The notes under the pieces: generated by a model
The model's database searches: none
Told to the model about the DNA's origin: nothing
Seen by the model: the letters and a program-made list of their open reading frames with translations, nothing else
Shown: one piece after another, positions 35,977 to 45,171 of the stretch
How positions within the stretch are numbered: position 1 is the first letter of the stretch
How the letters are laid out: each line of letters begins with the position of its first letter
NCBI RefSeq assembly: GCF_003991425.1
Contig: NZ_CP034346.1
Coordinates: forward strand, 967,501 to 1,031,500
Source: Paenibacillus lutimineralis
GTDB lineage: Bacteria; Bacillota; Bacilli; Paenibacillales; Paenibacillaceae
Direction of reading: 5' to 3'
DNA length: 64,000 bases
Translations under genes and position numbers: made by a program

Positions 35977-37248
35977 ATGGATATTCTAGTGATCGGCGGC
36001 GGTGGTCGTGAGCATGCGATTTGCTGGGCGTTGGCCAAGAGTCCTAAGGCAGACAAGATCTATTGCGCTCCGGGGAACGCTGGGATCGGACAAATTGCTG
36101 AGCTTGTGTCGATTCAGGTAGGAGAGTTTGAGCGCCTGGTCGCTTTTGCTGAGGAGATGAAGGTTGGCCTTGTCGTGGTCGGGCCCGATGACCCGTTGGC
36201 GGACGGGATTGTGGATGCATTCGAAGCGAAGCATATCCCAGTATTTGGACCACGCAAGAACGCGGCGCATATTGAAGGCAGCAAGACTTTCATGAAGGAT
36301 TTGCTCCATAAATATAACATCCCCACTGCAGCCTATGAGAAATTCGACAACTATGAAGCGGCCTTGAGTTATTTGCATAGTCAGCCTGTGCCGATCGTCA
36401 TCAAGGCGGACGGTCTGGCGGCGGGCAAAGGAGTAACCGTAGCCTTTACTCGTGAGGAAGCAGAGGACGCGTTACAGAGCATTATGGTCGATAAGGTGTT
36501 CGGCGAATCAGGCAGCCAAGTCGTCATTGAAGAGTTCCTGGCAGGTCAGGAAATGTCGATTCTCTCTTTTGTCGATGATGAGGTTGTACGTCCTATGGCG
36601 GCAGCGCAGGATCATAAGCAGGTCTATGACAATGACAAAGGCCCAAATACCGGCGGGATGGGCACGTATTCTCCGCTACCGCATATCGCAGACCGTATCA
36701 TTGAAGAAGCGGTTGAGACGATCATTAAGCCTACAGCTAAAGCGATGGTAGCGGAAGGACGCCCGTTCCGTGGCATATTGTTCGCTGGTCTCATGATCAC
36801 GCCGGATGGAAAGCCGAAGACGATTGAATTCAACGCGCGGTTCGGTGATCCCGAGACCCAGGTCGTTCTGCCTCGCTTGAAGAGCGATTTGCTGGAAATT
36901 TTCCTTGCTGCGGTGAATGGTACGCTGGATCAAGTGGAGATTGAATGGAGCGATGAGGCCGCAGTCTGTGTCGTGCTGGCTTCCGGTGGCTATCCTGCTT
37001 CCTATCCGAAGGGCCTGCCGATCCACGGTTTACAGGATGTTGAGCAGGAGCAGTCTCTAGTGTTCCACGCCGGAACAGCAAAAAATGCTGAAGGAGAATG
37101 GGTCACGAATGGCGGTCGCGTGCTTGGAGTCGTTGGATTAGGTAAGGATATTGCCGATGCTCGTGATAAGGCTTATGCTACTGCCAATCAGATTTCATTT
37201 GAAGGTAAGCATAACCGTAGCGATATTGCCATGAAGGCATTGCGATAA
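35977..37248 (+). CDS. purD: GAR synthetase (phosphoribosylamine-glycine ligase)
   Basis: A 423-residue ATP-grasp ligase joining phosphoribosylamine and glycine. It starts MDILVIGGGGREHAICWALA. VIKADGLAAGKGVTVAF is the ATP-grasp lid, DNDKGPNTGGMGTYSP the conserved active-site loop, and EFNARFGDPETQVVLPRL the metal site. The ATG at 35977 follows AAAGGAGGA; the longer upstream frame lacks a ribosome site. It is the last gene of the operon and is followed by a clear terminator. Confidence 0.96.
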   Translation: MDILVIGGGGREHAICWALAKSPKADKIYCAPGNAGIGQIAELVSIQVGEFERLVAFAEEMKVGLVVVGPDDPLADGIVDAFEAKHIPVFGPRKNAAHIEGSKTFMKDLLHKYNIPTAAYEKFDNYEAALSYLHSQPVPIVIKADGLAAGKGVTVAFTREEAEDALQSIMVDKVFGESGSQVVIEEFLAGQEMSILSFVDDEVVRPMAAAQDHKQVYDNDKGPNTGGMGTYSPLPHIADRIIEEAVETIIKPTAKAMVAEGRPFRGILFAGLMITPDGKPKTIEFNARFGDPETQVVLPRLKSDLLEIFLAAVNGTLDQVEIEWSDEAAVCVVLASGGYPASYPKGLPIHGLQDVEQEQSLVFHAGTAKNAEGEWVTNGGRVLGVVGLGKDIADARDKAYATANQISFEGKHNRSDIAMKALR

Positions 37249-37285
37249 GAGATTTTAAAGTAGCTAATTGGAATAGATGATCTAT

Positions 37286-37333
37286 AACCCGAAAGACGAA
37301 CACTTAAAGAATAGTGGCCTCTTTCGGGTTTTT
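37286..37333 (+). terminator. Terminator of the pur operon
   Basis: AACCCGAAAG (37286-37295) pairs with CTTTCGGGTT (37321-37330), followed by TTTG. Confidence 0.8.
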
Positions 37334-37349
37334 GTATTTAAATCTTTGG

Positions 37350-37511
37350 ATGAAAATAAATATAATAACAATTGTGCCATGCATAGGAGTAGGTGATGTA
37401 TTGAAATATGATTCCTACCATGTTTCTAATTATGGGGGTATAATGTTGGGAGCTGCGTATTTGCTGATCGGGCAGCGTTTTTTTGAAAAAAAGGGACTGG
37501 TTATAGCATGA
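37350..37511 (+). CDS. Possible small membrane protein or gene fragment (53 aa)
   Basis: The frame reads MKINIITIVPCIGVGDVLKY, then DSYHVSNYGGIMLGAAYLLI and ends GQRFFEKKGLVIA. It has two hydrophobic stretches joined by a polar loop and looks like the end of a membrane protein. There is no convincing ribosome site, and it begins directly behind the pur terminator. I cannot decide between a short gene and a remnant. Confidence 0.3.
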   Translation: MKINIITIVPCIGVGDVLKYDSYHVSNYGGIMLGAAYLLIGQRFFEKKGLVIA

Positions 37512-37583
37512 TAGAAATACGTACTTAATACTTGCATATGTTCATTGGTTATTTGAAATTCGGTGGGAAGAGGAGGAGCAAAT

Positions 37584-38192
37584 ATGAAGAGATGGAAAGT
37601 AGGCATTCTGCTGTTTGACGATGTGGAAGTGCTTGATTTTGCCGGGCCGTTTGAGGTGTTTGCTGTGACAACGGCAAAGCAGGATGATGGGGAGCTATAC
37701 AGTCCTTTTGAAGTAACGACTATTTCAGAGGATGGTCAGATGATTACGGCCCGGAACGGTTTGAAGGTGCAGCCGGATTACAGCTTCGGAACAGCACCTG
37801 CCTATGATTTGTTGGTCATTCCAGGGGGCATGGGCACAAGAGGGCTCGTGCACAATAAAGTGGTTGTAGCTTGGATCGCCGAGCGGTTTGCAGAAGTGCA
37901 GTGGATGACCTCGGTCTGCACCGGGGCCTTCTTGCTCGCGGAAGCGGACTTGCTTGAGGGCAAGCGTGCTACGACGCATTGGGCGAGCATTGAAAGAATG
38001 CGCGATACTTACCCTACGGTCATAGTAGAGGAAGATGTCAAATTTGTCGATGAAGACCGAATTGTAACCTCGGCTGGAATATCAGCCGGAATTAACATGG
38101 CATTTCATATGGTTAGTCGTCTACTTGGTAAAGAGGTAGCAATGGAAACGGCACGGACGATGGAGTACGATATTGATCTGAATAGAGAATAA
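37584..38192 (+). CDS. DJ-1/PfpI-family protein (isonitrile-hydratase/GlxA-like)
   Basis: A 202-residue glutamine-amidotransferase-like fold protein. It starts MKRWKVGILLFDDVEVLDFA, typical of the GlxA and isonitrile hydratase group. The nucleophile elbow carries Cys in MTSVCTGAFLLAEA, and ATTHWASIERMRD follows as in the family. PGGMGTRGL is the conserved glycine loop. There is no AraC DNA-binding domain, so it is a stand-alone enzyme. The reaction is not determined. The ATG follows GAGGAGGAGC; it is probably monocistronic. Confidence 0.82.
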   Translation: MKRWKVGILLFDDVEVLDFAGPFEVFAVTTAKQDDGELYSPFEVTTISEDGQMITARNGLKVQPDYSFGTAPAYDLLVIPGGMGTRGLVHNKVVVAWIAERFAEVQWMTSVCTGAFLLAEADLLEGKRATTHWASIERMRDTYPTVIVEEDVKFVDEDRIVTSAGISAGINMAFHMVSRLLGKEVAMETARTMEYDIDLNRE

Positions 38193-38432
38193 TGACTAAC
38201 CGCAAAAGTGACTCCCGAGTCCTTATTAAGGATTTAGGGATGTGCACTTTTTTAAAGATATCTCTTTGAGGCGTTGTAAGCAATTCATAATTCAATTTGC
38301 CTGTACATCTATGCAGTGATATATTCTCAGAATCCAATATCGCTTCTGGTAGGGATAATTCTCGTGCCTTTGACAAATGTTAAAGCAGAAAGTTCTACAT
38401 TATTCCAACATTGTCGGGAGGCGACCTAACGG

Positions 38433-38654
38433 ATGAGTAAAGAGAAAAAGGATATGCTTCCGGTATCGCGCGAGCAAGTGGAAGTTGAGGGTGTCTATAC
38501 GGATGAACTTGGCCGTGAGGAGTACCTGCACAAGGGGGAGCAATTCCCTGCCGATCTGGTCCATGGGACGGTAGAATGGAAGCTGACTGAACTGGCCCAG
38601 ATCAAGCATGCTGAAGGGCGGACAGACCCTGAGTCGGATACAGAGGAAGATTAG
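38433..38654 (+). CDS. Small hypothetical acidic protein (73 aa)
   Basis: The ATG follows GGGAGGCGAC. The protein is hydrophilic: MSKEKKDMLPVSREQVEVEG, then VYTDELGREEYLHKGEQFPA, with a C-terminal acidic tail DPESDTEED. The GVYTDELG...KGEQFP pattern loosely recalls the short YjzC-type proteins, but the match is not strong enough to name. No signal or membrane segment. A repeat element follows 12 bp after the stop. Confidence 0.55.
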   Translation: MSKEKKDMLPVSREQVEVEGVYTDELGREEYLHKGEQFPADLVHGTVEWKLTELAQIKHAEGRTDPESDTEED

Positions 38655-38666
38655 TTCAAAGAGGTT

Positions 38667-38743
38667 GTTCAAAAAGTCCGCTCCACTCCTCATGCCCTAG
38701 CTTTATTCAACCTTCTCGGTGCTGAAAAGCGCCCTTTTTGAAC
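38667..38743 (-). repeat. Inverted-terminal repeat element (copy D, reverse orientation)
   Basis: The ends are GTTCAAAAAGTCCG and CCCTTTTTGAAC. On the minus strand the interior reads CTTTTCAGCACCGAGAAGG, then TTGAATAAAGCTAGGG, matching the left part of copies B and C. The right half is missing. Confidence 0.75.
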
Positions 38744-38891
38744 GCGCACTAAAAGCAGAAATGAGTCGAACGTCCCCGAGTTCATTTTTCGGAAGGGCGT
38801 TCGATTTGTTTTCACTACGAATGGATGAATTCAGTGCGGATGTTCCGTATAATGGATAACTGAGGAGAGGTATTAATCGGGAGGACAAGCG

Positions 38892-39839
38892 ATGAGCGTT
38901 ACGACAGGGATTCATCATATTACAGCTATTGTGGGGGATGTTCAGGAGAGCGTTGATTTCTACGCCGGTGTTCTAGGTCTAAGGCTCGTGAAGAGAACAG
39001 TTAATTATGAGGCCCCGGATCTATATCATCTATATTTTGGCAATGAGAATGGAGACCCTGGAACGATTATGTCTTTCTATCCGCTGGAGAGTGACCATCA
39101 GGGTATTCTTGGCGGTGGTCAGGTTGGCGTCATCGTGCTTGCGGTTCCACCGGGAAGCATGTTCTATTGGCGGCAGCGGTTGAAGGACTTTGGGATTACA
39201 TATATGGATCTGGCTCGTTTTGAGGAGGAATACGTCCGGTTCGCCGATCCGTCCGGCCTACTGATCGATCTGGTTGAGAGCCGGGAAGGGCCGTTCAGCC
39301 TTTGGCAATTTGGTGGCATCCCGGAAGGCTATGCAATTAAGGGGCTGGCGGGTGCTTTATTATTCAGCTGCAACAGTGCGAAGACGGCGGAGGTCCTTCA
39401 GGAGGTTCTGGGCCTGGATTACATCGGCGAGGAGGAAGGACTGCTGCGTTTCAAGGCGGCCGATAGCCTTGGCAATGTGATCGATTTAAATTTGGAAAAC
39501 TTACCAAGAGGCTGTAGCGGTGCTGGGACCGTTCACCATATGGCCTGGCGGACGAAGGACAAAGAAGAGCAGATGAAGTACCATGAACTGCTTGAAGTAA
39601 GCGGCATGGAACCGACGCCGGTCGTCGATCGCCAATATTATAAGTCCTTATTCTTCCGTGAGCCGGGGGGGATTCTGTTCCAGGTAGCTACGGATGGGCC
39701 AGGGTTTGATAATGACGAGCCTCCGGAATCCCTGGGTAATGAGCTAATGCTGCCGGATATGTATGAGGATCAGCGCGAGAGGATAGCGAAGCGCCTGAAG
39801 CCGTTCCAGGTCAGAGCAGTAAAGCCAGCGGGGAAATAG
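38892..39839 (+). CDS. Ring-cleaving dioxygenase of the VOC/glyoxalase superfamily (MhqO-like)
   Basis: A 315-residue protein built of two vicinal-oxygen-chelate modules. The N-terminal module has GIHHITAIVGDVQESVDFYA (first metal His); the C-terminal module has GTVHHMAWRTKD and FREPGGILFQVATDGPGF (second His and Glu). This is the arrangement of the MhqA/MhqO/LinE group, iron-dependent enzymes that open hydroquinone- or catechol-type rings and in Bacillus respond to quinone stress. The ATG follows CGGGAGG. The next gene is ilvA, 76 bp away, probably a separate unit. Confidence 0.82.
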   Translation: MSVTTGIHHITAIVGDVQESVDFYAGVLGLRLVKRTVNYEAPDLYHLYFGNENGDPGTIMSFYPLESDHQGILGGGQVGVIVLAVPPGSMFYWRQRLKDFGITYMDLARFEEEYVRFADPSGLLIDLVESREGPFSLWQFGGIPEGYAIKGLAGALLFSCNSAKTAEVLQEVLGLDYIGEEEGLLRFKAADSLGNVIDLNLENLPRGCSGAGTVHHMAWRTKDKEEQMKYHELLEVSGMEPTPVVDRQYYKSLFFREPGGILFQVATDGPGFDNDEPPESLGNELMLPDMYEDQRERIAKRLKPFQVRAVKPAGK

Positions 39840-39915
39840 TGCTTGATCGATAAGCCGTTCGGGTGTAACTTTATAAAAACAATAAAAACGATCGAAGTAA
39901 AGTGAGGAGAAGAGG

Positions 39916-41178
39916 ATGAACCAAACGGAACGGCAACCAGTTGGGATGGAGGATATCGTACGCGCTCATCATGTGTTGAAAGAGGTTGTAAAACGTACAC
40001 CGTTGCAATTAGATGCGGCGCTGTCTGCCAAATATGAGTGCAATGTCTACTTAAAACGTGAGGATTTACAGGTTGTCCGCTCCTTTAAAATCCGCGGGGC
40101 TTACAATATGATCCGTAGTCTGAGCCAGGAGGAGTTGGCTAAAGGGATCGTATGTGCCAGTGCAGGCAATCATGCGCAGGGAGTCGCCTTCTCATGCAAT
40201 GCGCTGGGAATCCAGGGTAAAATATATATGCCAAGCACGACGCCAAATCAAAAAGTGAAGCAAGTGAAGCGCTTTGGCGGTTCTGCGGTAGAAATCGTAC
40301 TGACTGGTGACACCTATGATGATGCATATGAAGAAGCGATGAAGGCGTGCCGGGAAGGCGGGATGACGTTCATTCATCCTTTTGATGACCCGAAGATTGT
40401 AGCCGGCAACGGAACGATCGGAATGGAAATCATGGAGGGCCTTGACGCGCCGGCGGATTATATCTTCGTCACGATTGGTGGCGGAGGGCTGGTCTCCGGA
40501 GTGGGTACGTATATCAAGACCGTCAGTCCGGTGACGAAGGTGATCGGTGTAGAACCAGCCGGGGCTGCATCGATGTCAGAGGCGCTGAAGCAGCAGCAGG
40601 TCGTAACTCTGGAGGCGATTGATAAGTTCGTCGACGGGGCCGCTGTGAAGCGGGTCGGGGATTTGAACTACGCCATTTGTGCAGAGCTTCTTGATGATAT
40701 TGTTAAAGTCCCTGAAGGCAAGGCTTGTACGACCATTCTCGAGCTATATAATGACAGTGCGATTGTGGTAGAGCCGGCCGGAGCTTTGCCTGTATCGGCA
40801 CTTGATATGTACCGGGATCAAATCCGCGGCAAGACGGTAGTCTGCATCATTAGTGGCGGCAACAACGACATCGACCGGATGCAGGAGATGAAGGAGCGTT
40901 CGCTCATTTATGAAGGCTTGAAGCATTACTTCCTGATCAATTTCCCACAACGCGCCGGAGCGCTGCGTGAGTTCCTAGAGGACGTGCTTGGACCGAATGA
41001 CGATATCGCCCGGTTTGAATATACGAAGAAGCATAACAAGGAGAATGGCCCGGCCTTGGTTGGAATCGAGCTAAGCGACCAGGCGGATTATGGGCCGTTG
41101 ATCGAACGGATGCAGTCGAAGAATATTGCCTATACCGAGCTGAATCGCGACTTGAATTTGTTTAACCTGCTGATTTGA
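39916..41178 (+). CDS. ilvA: Threonine dehydratase (biosynthetic)
   Basis: A 420-residue PLP enzyme that deaminates threonine to 2-oxobutanoate, the first step to isoleucine. The PLP lysine is in VRSFKIRGAYNM, the substrate loop in CASAGNHAQGVAF, and the phosphate-binding loop in IGGGGLVSGVGTY. A single ACT-like regulatory domain follows residue ~330 (LINFPQRAGALREFLEDVLG), as in the short Bacillus-type enzyme. The ATG follows GTGAGGAGAAGAGG. A terminator follows. No T-box leader is visible in the short upstream gap. Confidence 0.95.
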   Translation: MNQTERQPVGMEDIVRAHHVLKEVVKRTPLQLDAALSAKYECNVYLKREDLQVVRSFKIRGAYNMIRSLSQEELAKGIVCASAGNHAQGVAFSCNALGIQGKIYMPSTTPNQKVKQVKRFGGSAVEIVLTGDTYDDAYEEAMKACREGGMTFIHPFDDPKIVAGNGTIGMEIMEGLDAPADYIFVTIGGGGLVSGVGTYIKTVSPVTKVIGVEPAGAASMSEALKQQQVVTLEAIDKFVDGAAVKRVGDLNYAICAELLDDIVKVPEGKACTTILELYNDSAIVVEPAGALPVSALDMYRDQIRGKTVVCIISGGNNDIDRMQEMKERSLIYEGLKHYFLINFPQRAGALREFLEDVLGPNDDIARFEYTKKHNKENGPALVGIELSDQADYGPLIERMQSKNIAYTELNRDLNLFNLLI

Positions 41179-41258
41179 GCGGACGATGAGGAATCCCTCT
41201 GCGGATAAGAGTGGACGAATATAGTAATATTACAGAAAATTGAACAGCGATGCATACT

Positions 41259-41299
41259 TGAGCAGTCTGCGGCATTTCATGCCTTGGGCTGCTCTTTTT
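41259..41299 (+). terminator. Terminator of ilvA
   Basis: TGAGCAG pairs with CTGCTC around a GGCAT/ATGCC inner stem, and TTTTTC follows. Confidence 0.75.
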
Positions 41300-41422
41300 C
41301 TATGTCCATACGAGTCTTAAGGGTAAATAGGTGCGGGAATTGGGTAGGGCAGAGAAATGGGCAAATAAGCTATTATAATTTAAAACAACAGCCACATTAG
41401 AGCACAAGAGGAGGAATGTCTG

Positions 41423-43030
41423 GTGTCTTATATAGTGAATCCGATCTTGAGGGGATTTAATCCCGATCCGTCGGTCATCCGGGTTGGCGTGGATTATTAC
41501 ATTGCAACCTCAACGTTCGAATGGTTCCCGGGCGTACAGATTCATCATTCCCGGGATTTGCAGAACTGGAGGCTAATCGGTCATCCGTTAAATCGAACGA
41601 GCCAATTGAATATGACGGGAAATCCGGACTCAGGTGGCGTCTGGGCGCCTTGCCTTAGCTACCATGAAGGAACATATTATCTTATTTATACTGATGTTAA
41701 GAGTCATATGGGGCCGTTCAAGGACACGCATAATTATATGGTTACCGCGAGTGATATACGAGGTCCATGGAGTGAACCGATTTATCTGAACAGCAGTGGC
41801 TTCGACCCTTCGATGTTTCATGAAGAGGACGGAACCAAGTGGATTATTAATATGGTATGGGATCATCGTAAGGGGAAAAATCATTTCGGTGGCATCGTCA
41901 TTCAGCAATATTCGGAGACAGAGAAGTGCCTTGTCGGTCCAATCCATAACATCTTCAGGGGGACTCCGCTCGGTTTGACCGAGGGTCCTCATATTTATAA
42001 AGCTAATGGCTATTATCACCTGATGACGGCGGAAGGGGGAACGAGATATGGACATGCCATTACGATGGCACGCTCGACTTCGCTCCTTGGTCCCTATGAG
42101 GCTGATCCAGCGGGACCTATGCTAACCTCAGCTGACCGTCCTAAGGCAGACCTGCAGCGTGCAGGCCATGGCTGTCTGGTGGAGACACAATCCAGAGAAC
42201 TGTATCTTGTTCATCTGTGCGGGCGTCCGTTGAAGCCGTCGATGTGCTGTACATTGGGCAGGGAGACAGCGATTCAGAGATGTATATGGAACGAAGCGGG
42301 CTGGTTAACCCTGGCCTCGGGAGAACATGAGCCTGAAGTGAAGGTAAAGGCCCCGTCTTTACCGGAATATAAATTTGAGCTTGAGCCGGAGATAGAGCAT
42401 TTTGATGGTGATCAGATCAGCATTCATTTCAATAGTTTGCGCGAGCCATTGGCTGAAGATTGGGCGTCTCTTAGTGAACGTCCTGGATTTCTGCGTCTAA
42501 GAGGGCGGGAATCACTGTCTTCCCATCATCGACAGAGCTTGATCGCTTGCCGCCAGCAGTCATTCCTGGTTGAAGCCGAGACGGTTGTTGAATTTGCGCC
42601 AGATAGCTATCAGCAACTGGCTGGACTGATCTATTACTATAATTCGAGGAACTATTATTATCTGTGGATCAGTTGGGATGAGGAGCTCGGGAAATGTGTG
42701 GGGATTATGTCCAGCGACCGCGGGTTATATAATGAGCCGTTGAAATCGCCAGTGTCTATCGAAGGTTGGGAACGCTGTTATTTAAAAGCGATGATCCGCA
42801 GGGAAAGGCTGCAGTTCCTCTATTCCCAGGATGGGCAGGAATGGCTGCCAATTGGCGAGGAACTAGATGCGACGAAGCTCTCGGATGAGAATGCAGAATT
42901 GATTAGAGACGGAGTTGCTCTTGACCAAGGCTTTACTGGGGCATTTCTCGGTATGTGTGCTCAAGATTTAAGCGGCCGTAGGCTGCATGCGGATTTTGAT
43001 TATTTTACGTACCGTGAGCTGGACGAATAA
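41423..43030 (+). CDS. Glycoside hydrolase family 43 beta-xylosidase
   Basis: A 535-residue GH43 enzyme of the XynB/beta-1,4-xylosidase type. The five-bladed propeller shows the catalytic Asp in GFNPDPSVIRVG, the pKa-modulating Asp in SGFDPSMFHEED and the acid Glu in GLTEGPHIYK. The C-terminal ~200 residues are the beta-sandwich domain (GFLRLRGRESLSS, then DSYQQLAGLIYYYNSRNYYY) that closes the active site in this subfamily. There is no signal peptide, so it works inside the cell on imported xylo-oligosaccharides. It starts at GTG after AGAGGAGG. The next gene, 24 bp on, is a polyol dehydrogenase. Confidence 0.88.
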   Translation: MSYIVNPILRGFNPDPSVIRVGVDYYIATSTFEWFPGVQIHHSRDLQNWRLIGHPLNRTSQLNMTGNPDSGGVWAPCLSYHEGTYYLIYTDVKSHMGPFKDTHNYMVTASDIRGPWSEPIYLNSSGFDPSMFHEEDGTKWIINMVWDHRKGKNHFGGIVIQQYSETEKCLVGPIHNIFRGTPLGLTEGPHIYKANGYYHLMTAEGGTRYGHAITMARSTSLLGPYEADPAGPMLTSADRPKADLQRAGHGCLVETQSRELYLVHLCGRPLKPSMCCTLGRETAIQRCIWNEAGWLTLASGEHEPEVKVKAPSLPEYKFELEPEIEHFDGDQISIHFNSLREPLAEDWASLSERPGFLRLRGRESLSSHHRQSLIACRQQSFLVEAETVVEFAPDSYQQLAGLIYYYNSRNYYYLWISWDEELGKCVGIMSSDRGLYNEPLKSPVSIEGWERCYLKAMIRRERLQFLYSQDGQEWLPIGEELDATKLSDENAELIRDGVALDQGFTGAFLGMCAQDLSGRRLHADFDYFTYRELDE

Positions 43031-43054
43031 AATAACAGAGGAGAGTTGAGAACG

Positions 43055-44113
43055 ATGTCTATGATACCTGGAGTAATGGAAGCAGCTGTCTTGAATAAAC
43101 CGATGGATATTGAATTGAAACAAGTACCTGTGCCTGGCATTAAGGAAGATGAGGCGCTCATTCGGGTGCATTGTATCGGTGTCTGCGGCTCGGATGTTCA
43201 CTATTATGAGCACGGCAGAATCGGTCGTTATGTGGTGGAGAAGCCGATCATTCTAGGCCATGAGCTGGCCGGGGAAGTCGTACAGGTGGGAGCAGGAGTG
43301 ACGAATGTATCTGTCGGCGATCGCGTTGCGGTAGAGCCTGGCGTAGCCTGCGGACGCTGTGAATACTGCAAGTCAGGCCGTTACAATCTATGCCCGGATG
43401 TGGTGTTCATGGCCACTCCGCCGGTGGATGGAGCGTGGGCCGAATATGTCGCGGTGCGCAGCGATTTCCTGTTTCAGCTTCCAGACGGGATAAGCTTCGA
43501 GCAAGGAGCCTTGCTGGAGCCGTTGTCGGTAGGCATGCATGCCATGATCCGCGGTAGAGTCAACCCCTCTGACCGCTTGCTAGTTACAGGGCTTGGCCCC
43601 ATCGGCTTACTGGCGATCCAGGCGGCTAAAATATACGGAGTCACCGAAATTTATGCGACAGACATTGTGCCGTTCCGTCAAGACCTCGCGATAGAAATGG
43701 GGGCCACTGCGGTGATCAATCCAGCGAAGGAAGATCTGAAGGAACGGATTGCAGAATTAACCTCAGGGCGAGGAGTAACCGTGATCGTGGAGTCATCGGG
43801 GAATGGCCGGGCGATTCCCGATGCGCTGACTACTGTAAATCGCGGCGGCCGGGTTGTCCTGGTCGGGATGCCTGCGGCTAAGGAGATCCCGGTGGATATT
43901 AATACGATTATCGACGGTGAGATTGATGTGTATGGATTGTTCCGCTACGCTAATACATATCCGTCGGCAATTCAGGCTCTTGGCAGATCAGACATTGATG
44001 TAGAGCGGGTCATTACACATAAGTATGCGCTGAAGGATATTCAGGAAGCAGTGGAAGTCGCCCGGACGGAGAAAGAGACGAGTATCAAAGTGATGATTTA
44101 TCCGCAACTTTAG
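43055..44113 (+). CDS. Zinc-dependent polyol dehydrogenase (xylitol/sorbitol type)
   Basis: A 352-residue medium-chain dehydrogenase. Catalytic zinc ligands are in CGSDVHYYEHG and ILGHELAGEVV, structural zinc cysteines in CGRCEYCKSGRYNLC, and the NAD(P) fold in VTGLGPIGLLAIQAAK. FEQGALLEPLSVGMHA and the overall pattern place it with sorbitol/xylitol dehydrogenases, which interconvert polyols and ketoses. It follows the beta-xylosidase by 24 bp, so both are probably co-transcribed and serve pentose use. The start ATG follows GAGGAGAG. Confidence 0.87.
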   Translation: MSMIPGVMEAAVLNKPMDIELKQVPVPGIKEDEALIRVHCIGVCGSDVHYYEHGRIGRYVVEKPIILGHELAGEVVQVGAGVTNVSVGDRVAVEPGVACGRCEYCKSGRYNLCPDVVFMATPPVDGAWAEYVAVRSDFLFQLPDGISFEQGALLEPLSVGMHAMIRGRVNPSDRLLVTGLGPIGLLAIQAAKIYGVTEIYATDIVPFRQDLAIEMGATAVINPAKEDLKERIAELTSGRGVTVIVESSGNGRAIPDALTTVNRGGRVVLVGMPAAKEIPVDINTIIDGEIDVYGLFRYANTYPSAIQALGRSDIDVERVITHKYALKDIQEAVEVARTEKETSIKVMIYPQL

Positions 44114-44132
44114 TTCATAGGTTTTAGCTAGG

Positions 44133-44158
44133 CAACCCTCCACATGAATGGAGGGTTG
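44133..44158. terminator. Hairpin after the xylosidase/dehydrogenase pair
   Basis: CAACCCTCC, an eight-base loop, then GGAGGGTTG; the T-run is weak. It lies between convergent genes. Confidence 0.6.
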
Positions 44159-44209
44159 TCTGCTAGAACCTTGTGCCTGTATATAGCTTTGAATCATTCC
44201 TAATTCATA

Positions 44210-44964
44210 TTATTTTGTATTGGTTCCATTCACCCAATAATTAGCGGCTACCTTGTTCAGAAAATAAGCGTAACCCAATTGCCATTGCTCAAGCATATTT
44301 CTATGAAAATCGTCAACGATGAAAAACTCGGTTTGATTTAGAAAATCTTGCGATGTGGAGGGATGCCCCATTTTTTCTAAAATGGATAAATGCTCTTTTA
44401 CACGTTCGAAGACTTCCGGATCATTAGCGGGGAAACCTTCTCGTAAGTAGCGGATCATATCTTCATTAAACGACTGTGCTTCCATCGCAGAGTCATTCAT
44501 TGATTCTACATCAACCGTTTGATACGACAAGTCAAAACCATATTCTTGTTTCAAATGCTCATTTTGGTCCTTTAAGGCTTCCTTCCATTCTTCTTCGGTT
44601 TCAAACCCTTTAAACATATTCTCCATATCTACATCTACCCCTTCTTTAGCGCTTTTGATGGAGGAATTGATCGTCTTGATCAGTCCTTTAAACCGTTCGA
44701 CCTTTTGCTCCAGTAAAATTCTTTGTTGAATCAACGTATTCTCCCTGTCGATTTCACAATCCAGCAATTGCTTAATTTCCTTGAGTGGCAAATCCAGTTC
44801 TTTGTAAAAAAGAATTTGCTGTAATCGTTCTAAATTTTTTTTTCCGTATAAACGATAACCGGCTTCCGTTGTTGCTCCGGAATCAGAAGTCCTATTTTAT
44901 GATAATGGTGTAATGTCTTTACTGTTGTATAAGCTAACTTTGCAACTTCATGAACGGTATACAT
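44210..44964 (-). pseudogene. MerR-family regulator with TipAS domain, frameshifted
   Basis: Two frames together give a full MerR regulator. From ATG 44964 (after GAGGAGG) comes MYTVHEVAKLAYTTVKTLHH with YHKIGLLIPE, the helix-turn-helix. The frame then hits TAG. Near 44870-44878 a one-base shift restores TTEAGYRLYGKKNLERLQQI, then LDLPLKEIKQLL, a coiled coil and a TipAS-like ligand domain ending NYWVNGTNTK. TipAS regulators sense thiopeptide-like antibiotics and activate multidrug genes. The break probably inactivates the gene unless it is a sequencing error. The divergent neighbour is an ABC exporter. Confidence 0.75.
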
Positions 44965-45105
44965 TTCTTCCTCCTCATCATGTTTGTATAAATCATAGTA
45001 TCATTGTCCCCTCCTTCTTTTCTTATAAAAGGAACTATAATCTATCCTCTTGGAGGAGAGTCAATTCGTTATTTTCAGCTTTTTTTGTAAATTTCAAGAA
45101 TGGGC

Positions 45106-45150
45106 TTTACAATATCTCGTTACTAGTGTACTATTCAACTATAACACTAA
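45106..45150 (+). promoter_or_regulatory. Promoter with a TAGTGT/ACACTA operator
   Basis: TTTACA (45106-45111), 17 bp, TACTAT (45129-45134). Overlapping the -10 is a dyad with arms TAGTGT (45124-45129) and ACACTA (45144-45149). A GntR/YtrA-type repressor is encoded in the same operon, and autoregulation through this site is likely (inference). Confidence 0.6.
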
Positions 45151-45171
45151 TACAAATAAGGAGTGGCCGTA

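Noticed and set aside
39840..39915. T-box or other leader before ilvA
   Set aside because: Only 76 bp separate it from the preceding gene, with no T-box sequence, hairpin series or terminator.
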